Origin: Cadophora sp. MPI-SDFR-AT-0126
Lineage: Eukaryota > Ascomycota > Leotiomycetes > Helotiales > Ploettnerulaceae
Direction of reading: 5' to 3'
DNA length: 64,000 nucleotides
Assembly: GCA_020747065.1 (NCBI GenBank)
Contig: JAGMVK010000004.1
Span: 2,046,001-2,110,000, forward strand
This document shows, one piece after another, positions 12,477 to 24,192 of this stretch; the stretch's first letter is position 1; each line of letters begins with the position of its first letter. Position numbers and translations under genes: made by a program. The notes under the pieces were generated by a model that was not told where the DNA came from, made no database searches, and saw only the letters and a list, made by a program, of their open reading frames with translations.

Positions 12477-14189
12477 TGTCAAAGACTGCTCTGCCGGATT
12501 CTAGGAAATTGATTCCTCGCCACAAGCACATCTTGCGGATCTGTAGGCTTTATAATGTACAGCAGCATGCAGTGGATCTGATACTGAGTAAGTTCTACGG
12601 ACACTGACAAGGTATAGATGCAGAATAATGTCGATATCACTACGCTAACCCCCATTCATTACGATTCCGGTGGGCTGTGTTATGTGTGGGACCAGCGACT
12701 TCAAATTTCCACCTACAACCCACGGAGCCTTCCTATCACTGTTCATCGTGACTTTGAACGTTGAATAGAGTTTGAGGCAAATGAAGCAGGATTCCTGTTC
12801 GGACGGCGTCACTAAGCCTTGTGGGGTTGTTGTCCGACCTTCGAGACCACCAGATTCTAGCAGCCGACGGCTGATATCAAAATTAAGTGCAACAAACTTC
12901 TAATCCCGATTGACTTTTGACTCGATTTTCTCGCTTCAGTCACATTAGCACTTCGCCTCACCTTTACCCCTCTCTGTATAGGCGAGATTTATATCGATCT
13001 CGAGATTCGCTTGGCATATGCGTATAGCATGGATGTGCATACAGATATGGAAATACGGAAGAGCCGAATGAAGAAGGAGCCAAGATAAGAAGGTCGCAAA
13101 GCATCAAAACCCTGCCCTTGAAGCGTCTTTCTCGCAAAGATGGAGCATGTATCGGAAAAAGATAACCCGCTGGGCATTATGAACCTGGCAACATTCATAT
13201 CTCCCCCGATGGAGGCATTGCTTCCAAAGATCACTAATCAGAACCCAGAAGTTGAATCATAATTGAGACGCTCTACCCGAGACCAAAATCAATTCAGACT
13301 CAAACCCGAAACATGGAATCGACTTCTGAGTCTTCTTTTCGAGCCGGTCACTGTTCTCATCGAAGCTGGATGAATTTAAGAGGTATGGTATTCATTACAG
13401 TCATTTCACAAGTCTCCATGCTCCAGTTTTCTGCTCTTTGATGTCCTCCAACTCCTTTTTCTTTGATCTCACGTTCGGTATCTGGAATTCCCTCTGTCTA
13501 TCAAGCTCATTCGAGTCCGCTGTCTCCAGAATATATGAAGATGAAGATTCCACGCCTTCACTTAGTGTCTGGAGAATGAACCACTTTTTACTTCCCAGTC
13601 CAACACAGTTTGGCTGTCTGAAATTCGCTGTGATCTCAGTGGCAGTAGACGTAATTCTGTTTCCCTTGATTGTTCCCTCGGGGTACTCACGATGGTAGGT
13701 AAACATGCCGCTATGATGCCACTGCTCACTTGTATCATACTGTGGCAATAAAGTCTCGCTTAAACCAAGTTAGCGGACTTGTATCCGCTGCCGAAATACT
13801 TCACGGACATTCTAGTACCTTGTACCGCTGCTTATTCTCTTCTGTGTATGCCAAATCACCTCTTACTTGCTCCTATGCTGCGCTGAATTGACACTGGGGC
13901 GAATTCAGGAGCTCATTCGACTACCGAGACTTCGCTTCTCGTCAAAATCGACAACCGTCCACCTCGGCCCCACAGCTTGAAGGTTAAAAAGGGGCTTAAG
14001 GGTCAACAAATGCCAACTGTGGACAAGCTCGAAGCCTTCTTTCAATCACACGTTGAGTTGTTCTTTCGTTTGTTTCACACGTATTTTACAGCGCTGTCAG
14101 AATTTGCCATTCAAATTGCAGGCAGTAGCTCATTTATAGCCCCTGAATTAGCCGAAGCACATCAAACGGAGCCAACAAATACTCAAATC
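12477..14189. other. Intergenic stretch, no recognised gene
   Basis: It holds the upstream region of the subtilase and the region before the hydrolase pseudogene. An 115-codon open frame at 13401-13748 (minus) opens on TTG and may include a short splice-like unit, but I could not assemble a convincing protein. Confidence 0.45.
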
Positions 14190-14960
14190 ATGTCTTCGCC
14201 CAAGCCAGCTATCGATATCGCACCAGGCGTATAGCAACTGACAAGTTACTTCACAAGCTTTGCAACTCAACCATAAGGTGCCGGCTACGAGACAGATGCT
14301 GTCTCCTATCCGTCCGTAGGAGGTGGATTTCCTGTCCCAGGTCTCGCTGAGGGTGTGGTAGCTACCCGAAAACTTTTGAACAAACTACTTGAGGCAGGCA
14401 AGGAGATCTTGTTGCTATGCCACTCGTATGGTGGTGTTGTCAGGAGCTGCACTGTCGAAGGTTTGGGTGTGGTTGAGCGACAGAATGAAGGAAAGAAAGG
14501 AGATGTGAATATGGTGGTTTAGATAAGTCGTTCATGATCCCCAAAGGGACATGCTTGGTGGACAGCCTTTGCTATGTATGAGTGCGCAAGTAAGTAGACT
14601 CTATCGAAATTTGTTATGCTCGAGGAAGTCGCTGCGCTAAGAAGTCGAATTAGGGCGAGAAAACTACAGCCATAGCCTCCATGATGCCTTACGTAGCATT
14701 TAACGACATGTCTGCTGAGCACATAGCCATCGGTATAGCGCACATGTCGCACTCGTCAATCAAGGTCTTCGCAAGCCCGTCCCCCGTCCACCTTTGAGCC
14801 ATGGGCTAACAATATCTCTTGCACGTATATCTTCTGCACAGAAAGTAGCATCGGAATCACGGCTTGACAATACATTTCGCGCTTGTCTATCCAGAAGGGC
14901 TTATCCGTTCGCCTTACTCAAACCAAGTTTGTGTCCAGTCTCACCGGGCACATCTCAAGT
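14190..14960 (+). pseudogene. Decayed alpha/beta hydrolase (AB_hydrolase_6-like)
   Basis: The reading starts at ATG 14190 (MSSPKPAIDIAPG) and is recognisable through GAGYETDAVSYPSVGG, then the nucleophile elbow LLLCHSYGGVV and EGLGVVERQNEGKKG. A later part, after a probable intron ending near 14650, reads GEKTTAIAS, FNDMSAEH, and IQKGLSVRLTQTKFV near 14886-14930. The frame is broken by a TAG at 14232-14234, a TAA about 38 bases later and a TAG near 14520, and by frame changes in the second half. The Gly-x-Ser-x-Gly-like elbow keeps its Ser. It once encoded a small esterase/hydrolase; it cannot make a full product now. Several stops look like single C:G to T:A changes (for example Trp TGG to TAG), which fits RIP-type or ordinary decay. 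The neighbour at 15418 is also broken. Confidence 0.75.
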
Positions 14961-15417
14961 TCTGCCAGATGTTTACCTGTACTCCGTCTCACGAACACAC
15001 TTCTGCGCCACCCATGCTCCATTTGGGCTGGACTTCTTTGGCTCCATGCCATCCGAAACCCCACTCGTTCACGCCCACCGAGATGTTCATGCACCCGAAG
15101 CCTCGTATTTGACGACCAGAGCACGAGTCTCAGTAGTTTACTCCGTTGGTCCTTTGACCATGCAGCTTTCCGTTCCGTCTATGCATAGAGTGTAGATGGA
15201 GGTATCAACTGACCTCTTTATTTGCTGTAGGCAAAGAGAGGCTATTGTGTGGAACATGAATTTGGACGCCTGCTTCTCATGGGTCGGAATTAGTGAACCT
15301 ATTTTCATGGGTAGGCAACGGGTCCCTCGCGTTCATCACTCCTTCCTTCCCCGTACCTTTAGACCGGATCCACGGTCACTGTCAATCAAACTCGACCAAG
15401 GATTCGAAAGATTCGAC
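14961..15417. other. Short intergenic stretch
   Basis: It lies between two decayed genes. Open frames here are short and have no recognisable content. Confidence 0.4.
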
Positions 15418-17393
15418 ATGTCGTCCTCAAAAGTAGCTCAAATACGAACTTACACCATCGCATCGCCGTCCTCACATACACAACCACCAAATCAGCAATT
15501 CTCATCTTCATTACCAGCCTCTTCTCAATCTACACCCACCACTGAAGTCCACAGCACATGCAACTACGACGCACACAAACAGCGCCATCAGAAACGTACT
15601 AAAGAAGATGGTCGCCGGTTCCCAACTCCCAGACCGAGGTACAATTCCGATGGGAAGAAGGTGAAGCAAGGAGGTAGCTATCCTTATCCGAGTGGTGGGA
15701 ATCGACTACCGTTTCTAAAAAAGGACGATGAAGATGGGACTGTTCTTGAGGAAGTTGGAGAGGTGGAAGTTGTGTCGGGTTGTGGGCAAGATCATGGAAG
15801 GGGCGACGACCGAGGACGGCGTGATGCTTCAACGAGTACTGAGATGAACATGGTCAAAGACAAGGGCAAAGGGAAAGAGAAGGTGGAGCAGAAATGGAGG
15901 GCAGACGATACCAGAGCGGAGCCTCACCATAACGTATTGAACCACAGCGGTGTTAAAAGATTGCGACAGGGCAGGCCGACCTCACCTCACCATCGGTCAA
16001 AGGATGCCACAGGGGCCTCTCCGCTAAATAGGGGCTTGAAGCGAGACACAACCCCTGGATCAACAACGGCAGATCAGGCTTTGATAAGACGAAGGCCTTC
16101 CCCAAAAAGGAGATCACACAAACTGACCTTGAATCACAGCAGCGACAACAGGAGAGAATTCATGAGTGTTCATTGACCCAGAATTGGGAAGAGGACGAAG
16201 ATCAAGCAGACATAGAATATGCCCGATCCATCGAGCATTGTCTCGAAGGCACCCATTTTGCGTATGGCCAACGTTTGCGACAAGCCCGATTGCTTCTCGT
16301 TCAGTGATGCCCTCCTCATCTGATGCCGAAGATCCCTTGGAAGAATAGGAAGTTTCTCGCCAACTTGCAACACGAAGGCCATACCAACTGGTCCGGATTG
16401 CAAACGGCACCAGCCGAACCTCAACTTCCAACCATAGGGCTCTTCTCATTCTGGAATTGAATGTGCCAGTGCCATTTGATGAACCGGAGGACATTTATGT
16501 CCTCTCAAATCTTGTCACAATGTCCACAAGATACTCTCCCTGGTCAGAATTCGATGGTACAGCCGGCTGCGAAATCAATGATATGAAACATTGTGTCGCA
16601 GGCTTGGAGCGATTCGTCTCCAGATTCCCAGGATTCTCAGCAACTCGCATCAAATCAAACCATGAGCATCTCAAATATCTCGATGCAGAGCACGCACGAA
16701 TTATACGTGAACTTTCAGTTGTGAGGGAGTTGCAAGATCCACTGGTGCGCTTCCTAGAGGCTATGAGAATGCAGTATTGGGATCTGCAATCCGACTTTGG
16801 TATCATGATCATGGAGCAGAACGATCGTTTGAGGGCTTATATACGGATGTTGCTACAGCGGCTCCGCCTCCCCACCAAACTTCGATGGAAATGTGCACGT
16901 GGATGAGGAGAAGATTGTGACGAAAGAAGCCAAAGCGCAGCTCGAAGAGTACAATAAACGCTGGGAGCTGATCCTCTCTCGCGTCCCTACAACGGCCTCC
17001 CAATCCACAGCCCTCGCTCTTGCCATCAGTATACCATACCCCGCGCTCTCCGATACGTCATCCTCATTTCCCTCGTCACCCTCAACACCATCCGCCCCCG
17101 CAGCCAGAGCAACACACAGCTTCTTCTGCCACGCGTTCAATCTCACCCCACGCCTGGACCTTCCATCGCCAAGCTCACCATGCTCGCCTCCAAAACCCGC
17201 ATTCTATGCGTCCGGGGCACGTGAAAGCCAGATTAGGGATCTGATGGGCTTGAGGAGGCAGTTGAAGATGGAGAAGGTTAGGTAGCATGAGGATCGGCTG
17301 AGAGCTGTGTTTGGAGATGTGGCGGCGAGGGAGGAGAGGGCAAAGGCAGTTTGGGGTGTTGACGAGGCATTTGAGAAGTTGGAGACGGGATGA
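15418..17393 (+). pseudogene. Broken gene for a fungal J-domain-like protein
   Basis: It opens with ATG 15418 (MSSSKVAQIRTYTI) and a long low-complexity, Lys/Arg-rich N-terminal part. Coding then continues in another frame from about 16100 (ITQTDLESQQRQQERIHECSL through IEYARSIEHCLEG). A stop follows near 16305, then another open part at about 16330-16860 with the block FVSRFPGFSATRIKSNHEHLKYL. A further frame change near 16850-16890 leads to DEEKIVTKEAKAQLEEYNKRW, and a TAG at 17283-17285 interrupts the C-terminal segment EKVR*HEDRLRAVFGD. That last segment resembles the degenerate J-domain helix of a large fungal family (pattern K-x-R-W-H-x-D-[RK]-L), so the stop looks like Trp TGG to TAG. 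The first frame change falls at a CCCCAAAAAGG run. No donor and acceptor pairs explain the breaks, so I call it a pseudogene; sequencing errors at homopolymers are an alternative for one break only. Confidence 0.6.
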
Positions 17394-17871
17394 GAATGTT
17401 TCCTCAAGTGGGTTGTTTTGATTCTGAAGTCCTCGGCTGAATAGGCGAATTTGACGGCGGGACAAATCCCGAACCAAGTTTTCTTTTTTTCAATGCGGAA
17501 CATGCCGGCAACCGCTTGGGCACTGTCACGCTAGTCAGCCGCTGAAGAAACTTCACTATTGCCAATAGCCCATGCCGATCAGCACGTTGACTACGCCATG
17601 CCAAGATTCAAGAAGGCAGGTCAGCGACGGAGAGAATGATAGACTAAACTTCTCCATGATGCTAGAGCCAGGGGATGAACCTCATCCTACATAATGCATG
17701 CAATCATTTTTAGGGAAAACGCAATCCCGTCACTTCCTATCTTATCCAATGCAACATTCAATTCAATCCAATCCAGTGCAGAACCAGTCCAGCCCGGTCC
17801 AGATAGAGAGATAGATAGAACATTGAATCACGATACCTCGATGCCCTCGTAAATCCAAGTATGCATGCATG
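17394..17871. other. 3' flanks of converging genes
   Basis: Nothing recognised except short runs of near-repeats (CAATCCAATCCAGT, GATAGATAGA, GCATGCATGC) around 17750-17870. Confidence 0.4.
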
Positions 17872-18181
17872 CTAATCGTCGTCGAGGCCTAGCAGCCTTT
17901 CTCCCATTAATACACGTTCGAACCCCAGCGCCGTCGCTACCATTCGTACTCCCATTAATCCGACGGCAATCAGACGGTCCATGCCATTCCGTACTGATCC
18001 GAAACCAGGTCGCTTCTTCCTATCCAAGGAAATGAGGAATAATGGATGGATTAATAGATGGAAGAATGAACCATCTCCTACTTTATGCGAAAATAGGACC
18101 GTATGCAACCTTTCGCAAATCCCATGTTGTTATGACCGATGTACAAGAAAGTGATTATTACCTCCCATCCTGCTCTGACAT
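17872..18181 (-). CDS. Small spliced gene for a 55-residue basic protein of unknown function
   Basis: Exon 1 is only 20 bases (18181-18162, MSEQDGR). A 142-base intron (GTAATA donor, GATAG acceptor) leads to exon 2 at 18019-17872. The join gives 55 residues with a closing frame: a basic start (MSEQDGRKKRPGFGSVR), a central hydrophobic amphipathic segment (LIAVGLMGVRMVATALGF) and an acidic end (LLGLDDD). The exon 2 frame is open upstream through the intron but has no ATG in a natural position, so splicing is the simplest way to reach a start. It lies 0.1 kb downstream of SFL1 on the same strand. I do not recognise the family; membrane association is possible. It could also be a chance open frame, so the call is moderate. 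Confidence 0.5.
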
Positions 18182-18285
18182 GCCCTATTGATGCTTGACA
18201 TTGACTGTTGTGCAAGAGAGAAAAGCGTGAGTCGTTGAGTCCGACGTGAAATGGGCCATTTTTGGGTTACCATGTGTTTAATCGA

Positions 18286-20293
18286 TTACTGTACTCGTTT
18301 CCGCTTCCGGTCTTCGTCTCTCAGCTCTTCTTCGTGCTCTTCGTCTCGCTCGGCTGTCTCCGCTGGATTGAGAATATGGGCCATGCTGCCTCTCCTGGTA
18401 GGAGGCCCAGAATTGTTGCTGAAAAGATTAGTTGGGCCTTTGTCTCGCCCACTTCCCCATGACCAACTGTTCAGATGATCCGAGGTGTTGCCGTTGGAGA
18501 ATGGTGGTGTAGCTGGACGTGATCCCTCGGTACGGGTCTGCGAAGAGGCTGTTGTAAGCGAGTAGGAACTGAAACTGTCCCGAATATGTTGCTCTTCCGA
18601 AAGCTGTGTAGGACCCCTTTTGGGCGATGATGGCCATTGTGCCGAAGATTGGCCTGAAGCAAAGGGAGATTGATTGGCTTGCCAGCCTTGTACATTCCTA
18701 ATATCTGCTGAAGTATGTCGGCGAGGCAGATTGGTTGGCGGAGATGCTACTGTTGCAAGAGGATGTGGTGGAGGAGGAGGTGGTGGAACTTGAGATCGTA
18801 GCGAGCTTGGTGAAGATTGGGATGTATTGGCTCCGATTGAGCCATATCTGCGAGGAGTGATAGAGAGATGGGACGGAACTGGTGGACGGTAGAAATTCTG
18901 GCGGGGAGGAGGTACGCTGCCCATCATAGGTGCTCGACGAGGATCGTCCTGCGGCACCTGACGAGGTGAAGGAGGGTCAAGCGAGAGGTTGGAGAAGTAG
19001 GGCCGACTACCCGAAAATGGAGGCTCCGGCGGCTCATCAAGGGACCGAATAACTTCGATCTGCCGTTGTATCTCTCCCTGCATATTGACGACTGTTCGAA
19101 GTTAGTAAGCGACGAGCAAGGGATCTGACTGTGCTTACCATCCCGATAAAGGGGAGAATCTTGATTCGGCGTAAGAGAGAGTATAGCTCTTGACATGTCA
19201 TGATTGATCTGGATTAATTAGCCAAAGTCCCTAAAAGCCACGATAACTCTCGTGGCGTAGTAGCTCGCTGGATTCAGTGGTGGACGTACCTGGAGAGACC
19301 GCGATAAAGCTTCCATAACAACCTGATTTCTGACATGCATGAATTGGGAATTATCCTCGCTTCTCTGCAGCCTCGCATGCATCTCGTATAACGTATGCTC
19401 AACGTTCGTCAGTCTTGTTTCGGCAGACTCTTGCATAGTATGTACGGGTTCGGCTGGTGTTCCTGGTTGAGAGAGCTGAGGTTTGGGGGCAGAGTATGAG
19501 TCTCTGTGGACCAATGCATGCCTTGACGCTCGGCGTTTGATCTCTCTGAGTCCCACGAGATCACCGCGTTTGAAGCTGTTCCCGCCATGCTTGAACTCCC
19601 AGAGTGGGCTGTCTGGACTTCCGGTATGGAAAACGTCACTGACTATAGGGATATTAGTTATAGAAACAAAGAAATATAGATAACTACAGACCTTTATGAA
19701 ATCCGTACATGTTCAATTGTCGGACGAAAGACGAAATATTCGTGTGTTTAAAATACTGTCTAGTAGGATGTGAGCCAGCTTCGCGAGACTAAGACAAATA
19801 GAAACTTACGATAGAACTTTGGAGAAGTCATTAGATGGTGACATAACGAAAGATTCGGCGCTGTTGGACCAGCTTATGAGATGCTGGATCGACTGATCCT
19901 CTAACATACTACGAGACCATCAGTACTGGCTCCATGTACATAGCTCCGAGGGTATACGGACTTGTACAGTTTGTGGATGAACGCTGTTTGTACTACTTTG
20001 GGCTGTTGAGCTGCTGCAGCTGCATTTGGAGGTCCAAGACTGCCAGTCTGCGACTGATCTCCCATTCCTTGGTCGTGTACGCCCCCGTTTGTCTCCATAT
20101 CATCTGGACTTCGAGCTGGAGGGGGGTTCATGGCTGTGCTACTCGTCGGCGTCACTTCCATGTCCATTGGGGATGGAGCAGAAGTGACTAAGGTCGGAGG
20201 CTGCTGGCTTAGAATTGGTACAGTTCGATGGCTTGTTTGGTCTTGATGATCTGGGTCGCTCAAGAAGGGACTTCGTTGCGCTGCGGAAGCCAT
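18286..20293 (-). CDS. SFL1: HSF-type transcription factor, Sfl1 homologue
   Basis: Six exons: 20293-19962, 19908-19810, 19759-19692, 19642-19290, 19208-19139, 19091-18286; 575 residues, all phases close. A Ser/Pro/Gln-rich N-terminus precedes an HSF DNA-binding domain at about 105-205 (FIHKLYNMLEDQ, then [16 protein letters not shown] and [16 protein letters not shown]). A coiled coil follows ([18 protein letters not shown]), then a long disordered region with a proline run and the C-terminal block [19 protein letters not shown]. The C-terminal block and overall layout match Sfl1 (flocculation suppressor), not Hsf1. It should be a nuclear regulator of adhesion, morphogenesis or stress genes. 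Two introns have unusual donors (GTCCGT, GTCTGT), but they fall where the HSF domain requires them. The ATG at 20293 is the first in frame after an upstream open stretch lacking ATG. Confidence 0.92.
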
Positions 20294-20553
20294 GCTCGTC
20301 ACCTGGGAATGAGAGTCAGCTTCTGGTGCGGGTATATCGCATAGCTGGCAGAATCGCAAAAGGATTCAAAGTTTGGACATTGAACTCGGGGAGAGAACAC
20401 ACCTCATTGCATCCAAGTTCGCAGGTTAGTTATCGGTGCTCTGGGGAGGGGATGATGAAAGAGAAGCTTCCGCCGGCAGACAAAGAAAGCTGCTGCTGCA
20501 GGTCCCCGCGACACTCAGCCTCGCACGATGCGACGGTTGGGCTGAAGCGATAT

Positions 20554-20580
20554 GATTGCGACTGCGATTGCGATTGCGAC
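20554..20580. repeat. Hexanucleotide microsatellite (GATTGC)n
   Basis: Four copies of GATTGC/GACTGC plus a partial copy, in the upstream region of SFL1. Confidence 0.85.
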
Positions 20581-21136
20581 TTCTGCACCAACTTTGTTGC
20601 GCGGAAACAGTCGTTAGTAATGAGGTTGAGGTTTGGTGACGTGAGGTGAGGTAAGATAGGATGAGGTACGAGATGATGAAAGCTGGCTGTAGAATCCGTT
20701 TGTGGAGTCAAAGTAGTCGAGGTTGGGTTGGGCTGGACTAGGTTGGCGTGGTGGGTTAGTTAGTCTTGCGTTCCAGGCTCTCCCCATAAGTGGGAGCTTG
20801 GACTCTACGTATCGTCTCGACCGACCGACCGACCGTAGGTACTTACTTACCTCTGTTGAATTAAAAGGGGCAGCTGTTGAGATATGTATGGTAGGGAAAG
20901 ATTGGTAAGATATGATCTGTACACGATGTGGCGAACAACTCAAGCACTTTCAATCAATTGTTTACTGCTTGCTGGCTGTCCTTGCTGTGGCCAGACCCCA
21001 GGTGATAACGGAACCAAACCTGGACCCGGGTCTCTCATAGGATATGTTTGTGCGAGGACAGCGACAATAGTACCGCAAATGGTAGGCAGGGGAGGATAAA
21101 CCTTCAAATCCCCTCCCTCCTGTGTCTCTTCTCAAG

Positions 21137-21158
21137 TAGGTAGGTAGGTAGGTAGGTA
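21137..21158. repeat. Tetranucleotide microsatellite (TAGG)n
   Basis: Five perfect copies of TAGG followed by TA. Confidence 0.9.
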
Positions 21159-21860
21159 TTTTACAGGCACCATGGGACCCGTTCAGTTTACGGAGAGAGC
21201 ATATCCGATCCAGTTAGCCAGTGTTCTTCTAGAGTACTACTTTCTGTGACGAAATTGCCGTGATCCCCGCTCCGGATCGTTGCAAACTGTTCTTTGGCAG
21301 AAGCAGAAGAACTAGAACAAGGACGAATAATGCGGATAAACTTCGAGAAGAGGATATGAGAGGACCGAGCCATGCCTGAGCGTTGCTGTTCCTCGGAGGT
21401 GTGAGGGGGATATTTGACCCCTAGAACACTCTAAAGTACAGCGTGCGGGTTGCATGTGAAACACCAAATCACACGTCCTCTGCGAGAAGTCCTGCACGAT
21501 TCATCGTTCATCAATCATTCGTAGAGCCTCAAAATAGGGGACGGCATGGCAGCCGACGATCTATGGAAGCAATAATTCTCCATGAACAGCCCGAGCGAGA
21601 TGATCGAAACTCAACCCTGGCTCGCCTGAAATGGCTTGACACGAGGCGTCGAGGGGATTTTCTGCAGTCGACCTGGCATCTGCAGGCAGGGCTCTAGTCT
21701 GTCCGTTCTTGTTGCCTTTCTTCCTATGGAGGGACTCTAACGAATCATGACCGACTTGGTCTCATGCCCCTTGGACCCTCGGCTCGGTGGTCGTCTACTC
21801 CCCAGGACCGGGACAAGAAAAGGAGGAGTGGAGAGTGAGGTGGAGTTACAGGGCCAATTT

Positions 21861-21884
21861 CCAGCTCCAGCTCCAGCTCCAGCT
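21861..21884. repeat. Hexanucleotide microsatellite (CCAGCT)n
   Basis: Four perfect tandem copies in the non-coding region between SFL1 and the F-box gene. Confidence 0.9.
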
Positions 21885-24192
21885 CGCCTCACCGTTCAGC
21901 GGCAGAGTTCAGGTCCTTCCTTCTTTCTCGAAGCTATTGGATGGCGCAGATAGTGGGGGAAAGCTGTTTCAGCTGAGACAGGGCCAACCAGACTCGCGAT
22001 CCGTGCCGATGGAGCTGACCAGAGACGAGATTCAACATATAAAACGGCTGCTATTGATGTGGCATCTGCGTGTCATCCACAAATGGATTTGAGTGGACAG
22101 GCTCAAGGCATTGGGGGATCTGCAGCCTTGTGGGCAGGAGACGATTTGACCTGCGATTGGATTGAGGCTCTTCGAAGAGGATGCGAGAAACGGCTACTGT
22201 ACTTGACTATTGAAAACAGAACATCAAAATCGTACGACTAATGATCTTCTCCGTATTTAGGTGGCAATATGGTCTGAAGAATAAGAATCATTGAAAGGAA
22301 ATCCAACTAATTGATGGCCAGGAGGAGTAAAGATGTGGACCAGCCTCGCCGCCACTGGGCCTTGCATGAGCTGAACATCCATTCAATACGATCAAAGCTG
22401 ATATGACGTGTTTGAATCAGAATATCTGGAACAAAAGCTCCGAAATCGATACTCAACAGGCACAAGACGTGCAGTATCTCAAGTCTCCAAGAGATTGAGG
22501 GAAAGGAAAGTCAAAATACGAGATGGACATCGAGCCAGAAAAGCACGAGCTTTTAGCTTGAAGAATACTTAATTGTTACAAGTTGTGGGGTTATAAAGGA
22601 TTGACTTTTTATTTCTGATGCGCTTGACTTTTTTGGCACAGACCGTAGAAAGAATTTTCTTGTAGTGGCCGCTCGCGCGTGTTGGGTGTTGGAATTGGAT
22701 CTTCAACTTCAGCCTTGTCGACGCAGGCGGGCATCCGAGGCTCTCAGAGGGAGAATCCACTTCCTCATTTACGTGGAAGGGATCAATCATTTCAGCGACT
22801 TACGATCAGGGAAGCGCAAACACGTTACAAGCCCAATCGGGTCAAAGCTTTCAAAGTAACCTGGTAATCAAAGAAGTCCGTCCAGTGGAGTGCATAATTG
22901 TTTGTTTATAAGTAAATTGTAGAGAATACTCGGTAGAAGCAGAAGGATTTCTCAGCCTCGCAGGCAGCCTCGCTAGATTCATCGCAAAGGTGCATTTTCT
23001 TTCTTCTCTTTGCTGCTGCTGACACGAGCGCCTTCAAAACCCGCCGCACCCTGGCATCCTCGCGCCCTCCACACAACTAACTGCACGTCTCGCGACCTAC
23101 TTAGTACACTTCTACCTTCCTCCCCGAAGTGCATATCACCGACACCCATTCAGGCCAATAAAACGAACACCTTCCGCATCCAGATATGCAAAAGCACTAC
23201 AAACCCGAGTACGTGCGTTGCTCCTGCATCAATCTCGTCTCATCGGCAAGCCAGATCTGACCTGTCGCCACCTTCCCGCATTCGAAACCCTCCCCAGCCC
23301 GTTCTCGAACCCTTCCACGTTCTACCCACCTTCTCGCATATTTCCTAAAGGGAGCAAAGTGTGTCTGTCCATTTACGATTCATCGCATCGCCGATAGCCG
23401 ACCTCGGATGATTATCACCTAATCGTTTTAACGAGTTCTTGAACTATTGAATACACAATTCCGAAACAAGAACGAACCGACAAAGAAATCTCCGAGAGAC
23501 GACCGATGCTTGGGATGTTCGGTCCATACCTTTTCTTGACCGGATTGCGTTTGCGTGTTACAAACGATTCGGTTCATGATGGCGGCGGCACAGGTGCTCG
23601 TCGATGCTCTTGCTACTCTCAAGAATCCTGATGGCACTTTACAAGAAAGCAATCGGAAGTTGGCGTAGGTTAATCGTTCTCCCTATGTCTTTGCAATATT
23701 TTATGACTATGGAAAGGTTATCAGGAGGCAAATCCAGACCCTAGTTTTTGAAGACCGTACTATATTGTCTGGTACTTATAAAGGATGATGTCCAGCAGCA
23801 AGTGCAGATGTTGACTACTTCCAATATGGCAGTGTCAGTCGAGGATGCCTGTAGGATGACTGTCAAATGGTGTTATAATTTACACGCATTTTGGTCATAG
23901 TACACCTTGAAGCATTGCTTCGTTTGAAAACCCTCATTACAAAGGTCTTCGTTCATATGCGTCTTGGAATACCTCCGGTAGGAGATCCATGTGGTTGTGT
24001 ATACGCCTGTCTCCAGTCTAGGTACTACTTATTTGGTACGGGCGTCTTCAGCAATCACAGGATACCCGCACTTCAAATCACGATCTACTTATAACCCACA
24101 CTCGACTGCGACTTTCTGAATCATTTTATCGTCCCCATACGTATGTCTGACGGGACTGACCGGACTCTAGACTAGGTGCTCTTCTCTCACAG

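Larger units (their letters stand above)
20294..24192. other. 3.9 kb gene-poor region upstream of SFL1, with a leader and orphan start
   Basis: No protein family was recognised. The part next to SFL1 has short tandem repeats listed separately. From about 22980 to 23575 the plus strand is strongly C/T-rich, like a fungal 5' leader. It ends at two adjacent ATGs (23576 and 23579) opening a 30-codon frame (MMAAAQVLVDALATLKNPDG...) with a GTAGGT donor at 23665. I could not splice this exon in frame to anything downstream. It may be the first exon or a uORF of the F-box gene, or the remnant of a lost gene. Confidence 0.4.

Noticed and set aside
13401..13760. Minus-strand piece with a splice-like unit (TATGATACAAG... 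CACAG) recalling the end of a PTH11-like membrane protein
   Set aside because: Only about 20 residues look similar and nothing upstream supports a membrane protein.
17905..17930. tRNA B-box-like sequence GTTCGAACCCC
   Set aside because: No paired T-arm, A-box or acceptor stem could be folded around it. It is part of the small spliced gene's second exon.
1..18285. Biosynthetic or effector cluster around the Zn2Cys6 regulator
   Set aside because: No polyketide synthase, NRPS, terpene cyclase, P450 or transporter is nearby. A secreted protein, a regulator and a protease alone do not make a cluster.
20294..24192. Transposable element or terminal repeats in the gene-poor stretch
   Set aside because: I saw no long direct or inverted repeats and no transposase or reverse transcriptase text; only microsatellites.
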